From: Flavobacterium johnsoniae
GTDB lineage: Bacteria > Bacteroidota > Bacteroidia > Flavobacteriales > Flavobacteriaceae
DNA: 64,000 nucleotides
Direction of reading: 5' to 3'
NCBI RefSeq assembly: GCF_030388325.1
Contig: NZ_CP103794.1
Location: forward strand, 2,170,001 to 2,234,000
Shown here: positions 25,252 through 35,279 of the stretch, one piece after another
Position numbering within the stretch: the stretch's first letter is position 1
Layout: every line of letters begins with the position of its first letter
Program-made: the position numbers and the translations under genes
The notes under the pieces: model-generated
What the model was told of the DNA's origin: nothing
Databases searched by the model: none
The model's input: the letters and a program-made list of their open reading frames with translations, nothing else

Positions 25252-26382
25252 ATGAAAAAATATATTGGAGCGTTTTTAAGCGCTATTTTCTTGATTTCTT
25301 GCGGAAATAAGAAAAATGAAGAGAACAAAAATACTGAGGTCAAAAATATCAATATCATTAAATTAAGCGCTGAACAGATTAAAAATGCTGATTTACAATC
25401 GGGTAATCCAACGGTGAAAAATGTAAAGGAGATTTTACAGCTTAATGGAACGGTTACAGTTCCGCCAAAAAGTGTAATCAGTATTAGTATTCCGTTAGGA
25501 GGTTATGTAAAAAGCACCAATTTGATTGCCGGAATGAATGTGCAAAAAGGAGAAGTTTTAGCTGTTTTGGAAGATATGCAGTTTATCGAATTGCAGCAAA
25601 ATTATCTAATGGCAAAAGAAAAGTTCGATTTGGCTCAAAATGAACATAAAAGGCAAAAAGAATTGAATGCAAATAAAGCGGCGAGCGATAAAGTTTTGGA
25701 ACAAATTACGACCGAAATGAGAACACAACGCATTACAATGTCTTCATTAGAACAAAAATTAAATTTATTAGGAATTAATGCTAAAACGTTGAATGTTGGA
25801 AACATTAGCAAAACAATAAAAGTAGTTTCTCCAATAAATGGCTTGGTTTCTAAAGTGAATGTCAATATCGGAAAATACGTAAATCCGACCGATATGCTTT
25901 TTGAATTGATTGATAAAAAAGATATCGTTTTGACTCTAAATGCGTTCGAAAAAGATGTCGCTTCACTTTCTATCGGACAAACTGTTGTGGCGTTTACAAA
26001 TACTTCGGAAAACAAAAAATATGCGGCTAAAATTGCTTTTATAAATCAAAGTTTGAACGGAGATAGAGCCGCAGAAATTATTTGTCATGTAAATGCTTAT
26101 AATCCTGCACTTTTGCCTGGTCTTTTTATAAATGCTGAGGTTGAAGTTGAAAATCAAAAAGCATTGACAGTTCCTGAAGATGCTGTGGTGCGTTGGCAAG
26201 GTAAATTTTACGTATTCACAGATATTGGAAACAACCAATTTCAGATGACTGAAGTAAAATCTGGAGTTAAAAATGAAGGGTTTTCACAAATTAGTTCCGA
26301 TGCGATTTCTAGTTCTTCAAAAGTAATTGTAAAGAATGCTTATACGCTTTTAATGTCGGCGATGAATAATGATGAGCAATAG
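25252..26382 (+). CDS. RND efflux adaptor lipoprotein (CusB/CzcB type)
   Basis: A 376-residue periplasmic membrane-fusion protein. It begins with a lipoprotein signal (IFLISCGNKK, lipidated C17). A biotinyl-lipoyl-like half-motif (VSISIPLGGYVKSTNLIAGM), a helical hairpin (YLMAKEKFDLAQNEHKRQKE) and beta-barrel domains follow (VVSPINGLVSKVNVNIGKYV, TVPEDAVVRWQGKFYVF). It would bridge the pump and channel parts of the fused gene. It starts one base after the pump's stop, so the two are co-translated. A strong terminator follows. Confidence 0.9.
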   Translation: MKKYIGAFLSAIFLISCGNKKNEENKNTEVKNINIIKLSAEQIKNADLQSGNPTVKNVKEILQLNGTVTVPPKSVISISIPLGGYVKSTNLIAGMNVQKGEVLAVLEDMQFIELQQNYLMAKEKFDLAQNEHKRQKELNANKAASDKVLEQITTEMRTQRITMSSLEQKLNLLGINAKTLNVGNISKTIKVVSPINGLVSKVNVNIGKYVNPTDMLFELIDKKDIVLTLNAFEKDVASLSIGQTVVAFTNTSENKKYAAKIAFINQSLNGDRAAEIICHVNAYNPALLPGLFINAEVEVENQKALTVPEDAVVRWQGKFYVFTDIGNNQFQMTEVKSGVKNEGFSQISSDAISSSSKVIVKNAYTLLMSAMNNDEQ

Positions 26383-26415
26383 TTATAATTAGAAATAAGC
26401 TTTCATAAATAATGA

Positions 26416-26447
26416 AAAACCCAGTAAATTTAGTTTTACTGGGTTTT
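26416..26447. terminator. bidirectional intrinsic terminator
   Basis: AAAACCCAGTAAA (26416-26428) pairs with TTTACTGGGTTTT (26435-26447) around a six-base loop. It separates the convergent efflux operon and oleate hydratase gene. Confidence 0.85.
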
Positions 26448-26453
26448 ATTTTG

Positions 26454-28394
26454 CTAATCTTTTATTCCTTTGAGCCAATCTTTAAAACGGTTAAATTGCT
26501 CGCCAATAAAAGATTCATGATCATCTTTATCTTCTTCAATTGGCGGTAAAATATGTTCAAAATATGTTCCTCTTAAGACTTTATGTAGAATACCTTCTCC
26601 TAAAAATGCTTTTCCATCATTTAATGTTCTCACAGCTTTTAAAAGATGTCGAATGTCATATTGCAACGGATTAATATCTGGAACTTGTTTGTTCAAATTC
26701 AATAATTTGTACACTGCAATTCTAGCCGTTCTAATCGAACTTTCCATAGTAAAAACAACATCATTATTGGTTTCAACAAATTGTCCTATTAATCCAAGAT
26801 TTTTGCATCCTTCTGGCACAACGCGTGGACGATCGCCTTTTGCTCTTGGCATAAACATCGAAGTGATATAAGGCATGAAAGCGGTTCTTACAATTGTGTT
26901 TTCCAGTATATTATCAAGTTTGTCTAGAATTCCTAAATGAAAAGATAATTCGGTCAAAATCTCATCTCCGGTGCATTCTGGCATTACTTTTTTAATGTAA
27001 TTTCCAGGTTTGTCCATAAACAATGCGTAAACCCAAAGCACCAAAATATCATCTGGCTGATCTGGAAAATGAGGCTGTCTGTTGCAAGTAAAACTCATTA
27101 GCCAATTAGAATCTGTTATGGTGATGATTCCGCCCGTAACTGTTTTTCCAGAATACGGATCGTTTACAGAGTATTCTTTTAGTTTTTCTACAAAAGCAGA
27201 AGGTTTGCAAGTCAATGTAACCGATTCCCAAGAAGATTTTTCAATATTTGTGCAGAACTTTTCTGGTTTTCCAAAAATGGGTGATTTGGCGGCAAGGTTT
27301 TTCCATAACATCCATCCCGCACTTTTTCCGCTTGTTGAGTTATCGATACCGATAATTGGAGCAGTTTTATTATCTCCATAAAAAGTATCTTCGGTCATTG
27401 AGCCTGTTGTCACGATTACAAAATCATCTTTTCCAACTGGATTTCTGGTTTCTTTTCCTTCATGTTCCGTTATAATTCCTTCAACAATTTTTCCTTCAGT
27501 ATTACTTTGAATCACTAAATCTTTGATAAGGGTATGAAATTTAATATTAACACCTTTTTCTTCAAGGAATTTTCGAAGTGGCGTAACAAAAGTATCGTAC
27601 TGATTATATTTCGGAAACACCAAAGACGAAAGATCATTTAACCCGTCAATTGCGTGAAGAAACCGATGCATATAAAGTTTTAATTCTAACAAACTATGCC
27701 AGTTTTCAAAAGCGAACATCGTTCTCCAGAAAGTCCAAAAGTTGCTTTCTAAAAATGATTCGCTAAAATAATCTTCAATAGTCAAGTCGTCCAATTCTTC
27801 TTTTCTTTTCAGCAGAAGTTTTACAATCGCCAATTGGTCTTTTTTGTTTAGACCAAATTTGCTAAAATCTTTAATTTCACCATTTTTATGAATTAATCTT
27901 GCTTTCGAATAATTCGAATCATTATCATTTATTAAACGATATTCATCTAGAACTGTGTAAGGTGGAGGCATTTCTAAAGCTGGAATATCTTGAAAAATAT
28001 CCCAAAGATTTTCGTAAGTCATATCCATTTCACGGCCGCCACGAATCATATAGCCATCTTTCGGATTTCCAGAACCATCTAAAGAACCTCCATCGATGTG
28101 AAGTTGTTCTAAAAAAGTAATGTTTTTCGCCGGAATTCTTCCGTCTCGAATAAAATAATAAGCAGCAGCCATTCCAGCAATTCCGCTTCCTACAATATAG
28201 ATTTTACTGTTTTCGTGAGATTTGAGCGGAATTCCGATATTACGCTGGTAATTTCCAATCTGATCTGAAAACGGCATCGATTTTTCTGGGGTGTTCAATT
28301 GCGTTTCAGTACTCGAATCTGGTTCGTGATTAACATTTCCGTAGGTCGTAGAATTGTTGAGAACTTTGTCAAATTTTGATGTAATATTCTTCAT
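26454..28394 (-). CDS. ohyA: oleate hydratase
   Basis: A 646-residue FAD protein. It opens with a disordered lead (residues 1-60) and then the dinucleotide fold ([17 protein letters not shown], 66-82). The family's [17 protein letters not shown] segment with its catalytic Glu follows, as do the DEYRLINDN and [12 protein letters not shown] motifs. Length and motifs match oleate hydratases, which add water to the cis-9 double bond of oleate to make 10-hydroxystearate. It is a cytoplasmic, single-gene unit and convergent with the efflux operon. Likely roles are detoxification of host or environmental fatty acids and adjustment of membrane lipids. Confidence 0.93.
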   Translation of the reverse strand: MKNITSKFDKVLNNSTTYGNVNHEPDSSTETQLNTPEKSMPFSDQIGNYQRNIGIPLKSHENSKIYIVGSGIAGMAAAYYFIRDGRIPAKNITFLEQLHIDGGSLDGSGNPKDGYMIRGGREMDMTYENLWDIFQDIPALEMPPPYTVLDEYRLINDNDSNYSKARLIHKNGEIKDFSKFGLNKKDQLAIVKLLLKRKEELDDLTIEDYFSESFLESNFWTFWRTMFAFENWHSLLELKLYMHRFLHAIDGLNDLSSLVFPKYNQYDTFVTPLRKFLEEKGVNIKFHTLIKDLVIQSNTEGKIVEGIITEHEGKETRNPVGKDDFVIVTTGSMTEDTFYGDNKTAPIIGIDNSTSGKSAGWMLWKNLAAKSPIFGKPEKFCTNIEKSSWESVTLTCKPSAFVEKLKEYSVNDPYSGKTVTGGIITITDSNWLMSFTCNRQPHFPDQPDDILVLWVYALFMDKPGNYIKKVMPECTGDEILTELSFHLGILDKLDNILENTIVRTAFMPYITSMFMPRAKGDRPRVVPEGCKNLGLIGQFVETNNDVVFTMESSIRTARIAVYKLLNLNKQVPDINPLQYDIRHLLKAVRTLNDGKAFLGEGILHKVLRGTYFEHILPPIEEDKDDHESFIGEQFNRFKDWLKGIKD

Positions 28395-28521
28395 TTTCTA
28401 AGCTTTAGATGTTTGTTAAACTAAATTAAGCCTAAATTTTGAAAGATAATTCTTTTATTTTTGAGAATAAATTCGTATAAATAACTGATTGTTAATTATA
28501 TATGTTTTGTTTGGTATTTTA

Positions 28522-29157
28522 TCAGTCTTTATTGATTTCAATTACATCATTTCCTGCAATGGCGTAAATTGTGTCTTGTGGACTAGGTTTAAGAAAATAT
28601 TTTCCTGTAAACTCGCCAAATGCGGGAAGTATTATTTGGTTTGGTTTGCAAAAGAAACATTTAAGTTTTAAAGTCTGCAAACCCAAGCCACGTAAGACAA
28701 TTCCGGGATGAATATGCCCTGAAAAATTAAATAAATCTTCTTTTTCTGTAGGATGGTGTGTGAAAAAGAAGTTGTCAATTTCTAAAAGTTCTGTTACGAT
28801 TACGCCGATTTTTTTATAATGACTTTCATCAATAATGTCGTGATTTCCAGTAATTAAATAAGTTTCTTGTTTGTGATTAGAAAGCCATTCTTCAAAAATA
28901 TTCCATTCTGTATTTTTAGTGCTGTGAAATAAATCTCCCAAAAAAATGATTTTTTCGGGAAGAAAATAATCCAAAACAAGAGTGATTTTTCTAAAATTTT
29001 CTGAAATGGCATTTTGCGGAATTGCAATTCCATGTTTTCTAAAATGAGTAATTTTTCCTAAATGAACATCAGAAATAATTACTGTTTTTTTTCTTTCCCA
29101 AAAAACGGCTCCGCTTGGATGTAATATAAAAGTATCGTTGTTGATTTGAATTTTCAT
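28522..29157 (-). CDS. pdeM: ligase-associated DNA damage response phosphoesterase
   Basis: A 211-residue metallophosphoesterase. It has the two-metal motifs in order: SDVHLGK (D30, H32), GDLFHS (74-79), GNHD (104-107) and GHIHPG (near 148). In many bacteria this gene accompanies an Lhr-like helicase, a DNA ligase and an MBL exonuclease, and it is taken as the endonuclease of that repair set. Its stop is at 28522, and it begins seven bases after the helicase stop, so it belongs to the same operon. Confidence 0.9.
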   Translation of the reverse strand: MKIQINNDTFILHPSGAVFWERKKTVIISDVHLGKITHFRKHGIAIPQNAISENFRKITLVLDYFLPEKIIFLGDLFHSTKNTEWNIFEEWLSNHKQETYLITGNHDIIDESHYKKIGVIVTELLEIDNFFFTHHPTEKEDLFNFSGHIHPGIVLRGLGLQTLKLKCFFCKPNQIILPAFGEFTGKYFLKPSPQDTIYAIAGNDVIEINKD

Positions 29158-29163
29158 AAACTA

Positions 29164-31623
29164 TCATTTCATGTAAGAAGCCGTCATTTTCTGAATTCTT
29201 TCTGCCAAAGTTTCGCTTGACAATTTTTCTCTCAATCGATCTGTAATGATTGGGAAACTAAAAGGCGTTGGTTTTAAACATTTTTTCCAAATGATATTTT
29301 GACTAGCAATTCGTTCTAAAGCTAAAATCAAACGTCCTTCTTCTAACTGATGTTCAAATGTTTCGCGATAGACTTGATGCAATAATAAATTATCGGGTTC
29401 AAAATCTCTAAAAACTTCAAATAATAATTGAGAACCGCTTTGTAAATGTTTTGTTTTAACCATTTTTCCCGGAAAACCTGTAAAAACCAATCCAGCAATA
29501 ACGGCAATATCTCTAAATTTTCTGCGAGCCATTTCAGTCGAATTCAAGCTTTTCTGCAAATCATGATGTACATATTCCGTTGAAAATAAATTATTATCCA
29601 AAACCGCTTCAATGTCAATTTCCTGATCTGAAAGTAATTCGAAACCATAATCATTATAAGCTAATGAAAAAGTTATAGATTGCAATAAACTAATTCGATA
29701 CGCCAATAAACTAGCTAAAGCTTCGTGTACAAATCGACCTTCAAAAGGATAAAAAATAGCGTGAAATCCTTCTCTTGTTTTGAAAGTTTCAATTAAAAAT
29801 TCATCTGAACTCGGAACAATAGATTCTTTTCGCTGTCTTAAAAATAAAGGTTGTAAAGCTTTTAATTCTGGCGAAAGATTATCAGTATTGGCACGATATA
29901 ATTCCTGACGAAGCAATTCGCTCATTTGAGAAGATAAAGCCAGACGGCCTCCCATCCAACTTGCAATTTTAGATTCTTTCTTCGGACTCGCTTTTTTTAC
30001 CAAAACCTGCATGTTTCTGATTTTAAATAACTCCAGTTTTTTTCCTGCGAAAATAAAAGTATCTGCAGGTTTTAATTTCGAAATAAACCATTCTTCAATA
30101 GTTCCGATATAGCCTCCGCTTAAAAATTTTACATTCATAACAGCATCGCCAACAATAGTTCCAATCTGCATTCTGTGATGCATTGCAATCATTCTACTAT
30201 TGATTTTATAACAGCCGTTTTCATCAATTTCTACTTTTTTAAATTCGTCATAAGCTTGCAAACTCTGACTTCCGTTGGTAATAAAATTGAGAATCCAATT
30301 CCAGTTTTCTTTGGTAATGGTTTGATAACTAAAAGTTGATTGAATTTCTTTAAAAATTTCATCAGGATAAAATCCGTCAGAAACAGCTAAAGTGTTGAGG
30401 TACTGTATTAAAACATCCCAACTGTTCAAATACGGAACACGATCTTCTATAACACTATGTTCGACTGCTTTTTTCAGTGCCGAAGCTTCAATCAATTCAA
30501 TTGCATGTGTTGCCAGAAAATAAATTACACTTTCTTTTCCCGGCTGATGCCCGCTTCGTCCGGCGCGCTGCATAAAACGCGCAACGCCTTTCGGACCGCC
30601 AACTTGAATAATCGATTCGACAGGAGCAAAGTCAACACCTAAATCTAAACTTGACGTACAAACTACGACTTTTAATTCTTCATTTCGAATCGCATTTTCT
30701 ACCCAAAGTCTGGTTTCTCGATCTATACTTCCGTGATGCATTGCCATTTCTCCCGCAAATTCAGGATATTTTTCTAATAATCTTTGATACCAAATTTCGC
30801 ATGCGGAACGCACATTTGTAAAAATTAAAGTGGTTTTACTGGCTTTTACAATTTTCGCCACTTCATCAATTAAATGCAAACCCATATGTCCGCGCCAAGG
30901 ATATGTATCCATTTTTGGCGGAATTATAGAAACAACTTTTATTTTTTTATTGATAACTGCTTTTATTAAAACGGAGTTATTGTAAGCTTCAGAATTAACT
31001 CCGAGTAAAACTTCTTGCGCTTGCTGAAGATTTCCAATTGTGGCTGAAATTCCCCAAATTCTAAGGTTTTTGGCTATAGTTTTAAGTCGGGATAAACCCA
31101 ATTCTACTTGAACGCCTCGTTTAGTTCCTAACAATTCGTGCCATTCGTCTATCACAATCGAACTGCAATTTTTAAAAGTAGAGGCATATCCTTTTGATGC
31201 CAAAAGCAATTGTAGACTTTCTGGAGTTGTAATTAATAAATCGGGCATTTTGCCTTTTTGTTTGGCTCTTTCTGCTGCAGAAGTATCTCCAGAACGAATT
31301 CCAACTGTCATCGGAATTTCTAAATCTGTTAAAACTCGTTCTGCAGCTTGTTTGATTTCTACTGATAAAGAACGCAATGGCGTAATCCAAATTGCTTTTA
31401 AACCAGGATTATGCTTGGTTTTATAATTCGGATTTTCTTTAATATAATTTAAAATGATTGGAAGCCAAAGCGCATAGGTTTTTCCGCTTCCTGTTGGCGC
31501 GTTCAGTAAACCATTTTTTCCTTGCAGAAAAGCAGTCCATGTTTGTGTCTGAAACGGAAAAGGTTTCCATCCCTGACTTTCAAACCAATTGCTGGCGATT
31601 GTAAATAGCTGCTCTCTGTTCAT
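29164..31623 (-). CDS. ligase-associated DEXH-box DNA helicase (Lhr-like)
   Basis: An 819-residue superfamily 2 helicase. Walker A APTGSGKT is at residues 42-49, the DEWH box at 159-162, and motifs SATIGN, TNVRSA and the QRAGRSGHQPG motif VI follow. Past residue about 410 are the winged-helix and Lhr-specific parts. It is of the short, ligase-associated kind, not full-length Lhr. It starts one base after the ligase stop (31624) and is followed by pdeM. Confidence 0.92.
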   Translation of the reverse strand: MNREQLFTIASNWFESQGWKPFPFQTQTWTAFLQGKNGLLNAPTGSGKTYALWLPIILNYIKENPNYKTKHNPGLKAIWITPLRSLSVEIKQAAERVLTDLEIPMTVGIRSGDTSAAERAKQKGKMPDLLITTPESLQLLLASKGYASTFKNCSSIVIDEWHELLGTKRGVQVELGLSRLKTIAKNLRIWGISATIGNLQQAQEVLLGVNSEAYNNSVLIKAVINKKIKVVSIIPPKMDTYPWRGHMGLHLIDEVAKIVKASKTTLIFTNVRSACEIWYQRLLEKYPEFAGEMAMHHGSIDRETRLWVENAIRNEELKVVVCTSSLDLGVDFAPVESIIQVGGPKGVARFMQRAGRSGHQPGKESVIYFLATHAIELIEASALKKAVEHSVIEDRVPYLNSWDVLIQYLNTLAVSDGFYPDEIFKEIQSTFSYQTITKENWNWILNFITNGSQSLQAYDEFKKVEIDENGCYKINSRMIAMHHRMQIGTIVGDAVMNVKFLSGGYIGTIEEWFISKLKPADTFIFAGKKLELFKIRNMQVLVKKASPKKESKIASWMGGRLALSSQMSELLRQELYRANTDNLSPELKALQPLFLRQRKESIVPSSDEFLIETFKTREGFHAIFYPFEGRFVHEALASLLAYRISLLQSITFSLAYNDYGFELLSDQEIDIEAVLDNNLFSTEYVHHDLQKSLNSTEMARRKFRDIAVIAGLVFTGFPGKMVKTKHLQSGSQLLFEVFRDFEPDNLLLHQVYRETFEHQLEEGRLILALERIASQNIIWKKCLKPTPFSFPIITDRLREKLSSETLAERIQKMTASYMK

Positions 31624-33225
31624 TTATAAAATCATATTTTTTAAATCGTCTATAGAATTGGCTTCTTCAATTTTTTTATCGTGACGCCATCTTAAAATTC
31701 GTGGGAAACGAGTTGCAACGCCGCTTTTATGTCTTTTAGAAAGTGCAATTCCTTCAAAACCGATTTCAAAAACCAATTTTGGAGTTACACTTCTCACGGG
31801 ACCAAATCGCTCTAAAGTGTTTTTTTTAATGAAATCATCGACCATTCTAAATTCTGCATCGGTTAAGCCAGAATACGCTTTCGCGAAAGTGACGAGTTCA
31901 CGTTCACTGTTTTCGTTTTCTTGCCATAAAGCAAAAGTATAATCGGTAAATAAATTGGATCGTCGACCGTGACCACGCATTGCATAGGTGAGAACGGCAT
32001 CTATGGTTAAAGGTTCAATTTTCCATTTCCACCAATCGCCTTTTTTTCTTCCAACTAAATACGGAGAATCTTTTCGTTTGAGCATTAAACCTTCGCTTTT
32101 CATTTCGCGAGATTTCATTCTTTCATTTACAACATCTTCCCAAGTAGAAAAAGTAACTCTTTCTGAAAGCTGCAGCGGAATATCTTTTCCAATTAAAGTG
32201 GTGAATAATTCTTCTAATAAAGTACGACGCTCTTCGTAAGGAAGATTTCGAATATCATTTCCTTGCCATTCTAATAAATCATAAGCTTTAATGATAACGG
32301 GTGATTTTTTGAGAACAGAAGCTGGAACATTTTTTCGTCCAATTCGAGTTTGAAGATCATTAAAAGTTCCAATTTCATTTTCTATAAAAGGAAGAATCTC
32401 ACCATCAATAACAGTTCCGTTTGGAATATTTCCGATGAAAGATTGAAATTCAGGGTATTTATCGGTTACCAATTCTTCTCCGCGAGACCAAACATAAATT
32501 TCGTTTTCACGAATAATAGTTTGAGAACGAATTCCGTCCCATTTATGTTCGGCGCTCCAATCTTCAGGATTTCCTAAACTTTCTAGCTCGCCTTCAATCG
32601 GATAAGCCAAATAAAACGGATAAGGTTTTGATAAATAATCGCTACTTCTTTCATCTAAAATTAATTCCTGAAAAGTAATCGTATTCGGATTCCAATCGCC
32701 CATTAATTTGTAAGCCAGCGTATCTTCGTCTATATTTTCTGCTTTAGAAAGTGCTCTCGTCATCAACTTCTGACTTAAACCAATTCTGAAACTTCCTGTA
32801 ATTAATTTTGTAAAAACAAAGCGTTCGTAATAATTCAAATTCAACCAATTGGTTTGCAGATATTCTTTTTTCTCCAAATCATCTTTCTTTTTTAAAGCGA
32901 TAATTTCCTGTAAAAACTCCGTTAAACTTTTATCAGAATGTTCTTTTGTCGTGGAAATAACCAACGCAATTGTTTCGGCTAAATCTCCAACAATATGGTA
33001 ACTTTCCTCAAATAGCCAAAGCGGAATATTAGCAATTTCATTTGCCCATAATCGTAATAAAGTAGTATTTACAGGTCGAGGCGGACGCCTATGCGAAAGG
33101 ATTGCAATTGTCCAAACTTTATCTTCATCACTTGCTTTCAAGAAATAATTAGTCAAAGCATCAACTTTTACCGATGTTTTATTAGAACTGTCTAAGGTTT
33201 TTATAAGCTCGGCAAAGTTTTTCAT
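31624..33225 (-). CDS. ATP-dependent DNA ligase, ligase-associated repair set
   Basis: A 533-residue ligase with an N-terminal helical DNA-binding domain (residues 1 to about 185). The nucleotidyltransferase core has catalytic lysine K228 in EHKWDGIRS, followed by the motifs DGEILPF, KSEGLMLKRKDSPY and KGDWWKWKIEP. The C-terminal OB-fold ends with VATRFPRILRWR. This is the LigB/LigC-type ATP ligase of the ligase-associated set. It comes after the exonuclease gene (60-base gap) and is directly joined to the helicase. Confidence 0.92.
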   Translation of the reverse strand: MKNFAELIKTLDSSNKTSVKVDALTNYFLKASDEDKVWTIAILSHRRPPRPVNTTLLRLWANEIANIPLWLFEESYHIVGDLAETIALVISTTKEHSDKSLTEFLQEIIALKKKDDLEKKEYLQTNWLNLNYYERFVFTKLITGSFRIGLSQKLMTRALSKAENIDEDTLAYKLMGDWNPNTITFQELILDERSSDYLSKPYPFYLAYPIEGELESLGNPEDWSAEHKWDGIRSQTIIRENEIYVWSRGEELVTDKYPEFQSFIGNIPNGTVIDGEILPFIENEIGTFNDLQTRIGRKNVPASVLKKSPVIIKAYDLLEWQGNDIRNLPYEERRTLLEELFTTLIGKDIPLQLSERVTFSTWEDVVNERMKSREMKSEGLMLKRKDSPYLVGRKKGDWWKWKIEPLTIDAVLTYAMRGHGRRSNLFTDYTFALWQENENSERELVTFAKAYSGLTDAEFRMVDDFIKKNTLERFGPVRSVTPKLVFEIGFEGIALSKRHKSGVATRFPRILRWRHDKKIEEANSIDDLKNMIL

Positions 33226-33284
33226 TTTTTGGTTGTTGGTTTATAGTTGATTGTTGATGGTTTGATAACCTTTGAACTTATAAC

Positions 33285-34295
33285 TCATAACTCATCATTT
33301 GCGGCGTCGTTTGTTTCTCCTTCATATTGAGTGTGAGCGGTTCTGGCATCATAACCTAATTCTCGGAGATATTTGGAAAATATATCAGAATATCCGTGTG
33401 TGCAGATTATTTTTTCGGCTCCTGTTGCTTTGATGCTTTCTAGTAAACCTGTCCAATCGCAATGATCGCTGATAACGAATCCGCGATCAACGGCACGTCT
33501 GCGTCTTGCACCACGAAAAGCCATCCAACCGCTTGCAGTTCCGGTTACAAAAGGAGTCATTTTTCTTATCCATGTGCTTCCGTGCGCGCTTGGTGGCGCG
33601 AGAACAATATTTCCAAGTAAATCTTCTTTTTTAGTTTCTTGAGTTACTCTAATTGTTGCTGGTAAATCAATTAAAGGTCGAACAATATTTGTCATATTTT
33701 CGATTGCGCCATGCGTGTATATTGTACCAATATTTGGATCAAGATATTTTAGTAAACGTTGCGCTTTTCCTAAAGAATATCCAAAAAGTATGGAAGTTTT
33801 ACCTTCAGCTCGATTTTCTACCCACCAATTATTAATCTCGGTCATTACATCTTTTTGAGATTCCCAATTAAAAGCTGGAAGTCCGAAAGTGCATTCGGTT
33901 ATGAAAGAATGACATTTTACAACTTCATAAGGAACAGAAATTCCGTCGTCTTCTGTTTTATAATCTCCTGTAAAAACCCAGATTTCGCCTTTATATTCTA
34001 CTCTAATTTGTGCCGAACCAATAATATGTCCTGCAGGATGAAGAGAAAATTTTACTCCATTTATAGTAAAAGTTTCGTTCCAATCTTTGCCAGAAACGTT
34101 GATTTCTCCTAAACGATATTTAATAATTGGCACATTAGAATGATGTGTAATATAATTTTGATGTCCCCATCTAGAATGATCAGAATGCCCGTGCGTTATA
34201 ATAGCATTTTTTACCGGTCGCCAAGGATCAAGGTAAACATCTGCCTGCTGACAGTAAATTCCTTTATCGTTAAACTGTAATAGTGGCGGATTCAT
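33285..34295 (-). CDS. ligase-associated MBL-fold exonuclease
   Basis: A 336-residue metallo-beta-lactamase-fold nuclease of the beta-CASP, SNM1-like type. The HxHxDH metal motif (H35-G-H37-S-D39-H40) is clear, and later histidines and acids follow (AGHIIGSAQ, FTGDYKTE, SDHCDWTG). It would trim DNA ends before ligation. It is the first gene of the exonuclease-ligase-helicase-PdeM order on the minus strand. Spacing to the ligase is 59 bases. Confidence 0.9.
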   Translation of the reverse strand: MNPPLLQFNDKGIYCQQADVYLDPWRPVKNAIITHGHSDHSRWGHQNYITHHSNVPIIKYRLGEINVSGKDWNETFTINGVKFSLHPAGHIIGSAQIRVEYKGEIWVFTGDYKTEDDGISVPYEVVKCHSFITECTFGLPAFNWESQKDVMTEINNWWVENRAEGKTSILFGYSLGKAQRLLKYLDPNIGTIYTHGAIENMTNIVRPLIDLPATIRVTQETKKEDLLGNIVLAPPSAHGSTWIRKMTPFVTGTASGWMAFRGARRRRAVDRGFVISDHCDWTGLLESIKATGAEKIICTHGYSDIFSKYLRELGYDARTAHTQYEGETNDAANDEL

Positions 34296-34321
34296 CTCTT
34301 TTAATTAGATAATTGTATTTA

Positions 34322-34429
34322 CTATCTTGTTGCAATTATTAGATAAGTAATAAGAGAAATGCTTAAAACACACGTAAAAGCGTTTATAAAATTAAGCATT
34401 GCGTAAGAATATTTATATTTTGGTGTCAT
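34322..34429 (-). CDS. 35-residue single-helix membrane microprotein
   Basis: An open frame of 36 codons from ATG 34429 to TAG 34322. The product begins MTPKYKYSYAML, then has a hydrophobic run (about residues 14-33, FINAFTCVLSISLITYLI) and ends TR. It lies exactly between the acidic gene (stop 34441) and the exonuclease gene (start 34295), with 11 and 26 bases on either side. It could be a small inner-membrane protein. There is no homology evidence, so the call rests on the reading frame, composition and position. Confidence 0.4.
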   Translation of the reverse strand: MTPKYKYSYAMLNFINAFTCVLSISLITYLIIATR

Positions 34430-34440
34430 GGTTCTTGGTT

Positions 34441-34758
34441 TTAATGTTCAAAATTTCGATAAGGCGGACAGTCATATTTATGATCTTCAGGATCTAAATT
34501 GTAACTGTTATAAGGATTTACTTCGTCATAACTAGAAAAAGGCGTGTTGTCTTCAGCTGTGTTCAAACCGCTTTCTATTATTTCATAGCAATCTTCAAAT
34601 TGATTGCATTCGTTTCTGTAATTATAATCTGGATTTTCTCCCGATGTAAATTCTTGGTCTAGCGCTTCATTTTCATGAGCGGTATCAATATGATCTGGTT
34701 TGCTACATTTAAAATCATTTAATTTTGCAGTGTATCGGTTGTCTGATTCTGTGTTCAT
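34441..34758 (-). CDS. acidic hypothetical protein
   Basis: A 105-residue protein rich in Asp, Glu, Asn and Tyr, without signal peptide or membrane helix, and with four cysteines (C19, C62, C67, C97). I recognise no family. It resembles the acidic protein at 414-719 only in composition. It is the first of a minus-strand series with the microprotein and the ligase-associated genes, and faces the small basic protein at 34969 across a 210-base gap. Whether it belongs to the repair system is open. Confidence 0.6.
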   Translation of the reverse strand: MNTESDNRYTAKLNDFKCSKPDHIDTAHENEALDQEFTSGENPDYNYRNECNQFEDCYEIIESGLNTAEDNTPFSSYDEVNPYNSYNLDPEDHKYDCPPYRNFEH

Positions 34759-34921
34759 AGCTGCTTTTTTAAATTAATAATTTTTCAACTTGTATATACA
34801 AATTTGATAATTAGAAGATTAAAAAAATTATACGATTTGATTTTAATTTTACATGATTCGTTTATCAGCTGATTTTCATTCTATAAAAATCAAATGTAAT
34901 TCTGTAAAAAACGCCTGAAAG

Positions 34922-34929
34922 TAATTTTG
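34922..34929 (+). promoter_or_regulatory. TAnnTTTG promoter element for the small basic protein
   Basis: TAATTTTG matches the consensus exactly, 40 bases before the ATG at 34969. It supports that the small gene is expressed. Confidence 0.5.
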
Positions 34930-34968
34930 CAACTTTGTATCTATTAATTATTTAAAAATTAAAACATT

Positions 34969-35100
34969 ATGGAAACTTCAAGAAAAGATTCGAAATCTGG
35001 AATGAAAGATTCTGGAAAAACTCAAAAATCAACATCTGGTTCTAGAGGAAAAAGCACTACTACAAAATCAACAGATTCAAAAGGTAGAGCTGGTCATTAA
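34969..35100 (+). CDS. 43-residue basic Lys/Ser/Thr-rich protein
   Basis: A small open frame (ATG 34969 to TAA 35100). The product is METSRKDSKSGMKDSGK..., with Lys, Ser, Thr and Gly making up most residues and no hydrophobic core, so it is probably disordered and positively charged. An exact promoter element lies upstream and a strong hairpin terminator downstream. It sits between the two ligase systems, 180 bases before ligD. This composition is common in nucleic-acid-binding or stress proteins, but that is inference. Confidence 0.6.
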   Translation: METSRKDSKSGMKDSGKTQKSTSGSRGKSTTTKSTDSKGRAGH

Positions 35101-35133
35101 TTTTTTTTAGTTAATTATAAAAAACTAAATAAT

Positions 35134-35169
35134 AAAAGCGTGCTGTTTACATGTAAGTAGCACGCTTTT
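35134..35169 (+). terminator. intrinsic terminator
   Basis: AAAAGCGTGCT (35134-35144) pairs perfectly with AGCACGCTTTT (35159-35169) around a 14-base loop. It ends the small gene before ligD. Confidence 0.8.
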
Positions 35170-35279
35170 ACGTTTTTAGTAATTAGATTAAAAATAATAC
35201 TGTAATAAGAAATGGAAATTGTATAACTCATTTTTTTACAATTATTTATAGCTTTATATTATAATAAATACCTGAAAAT

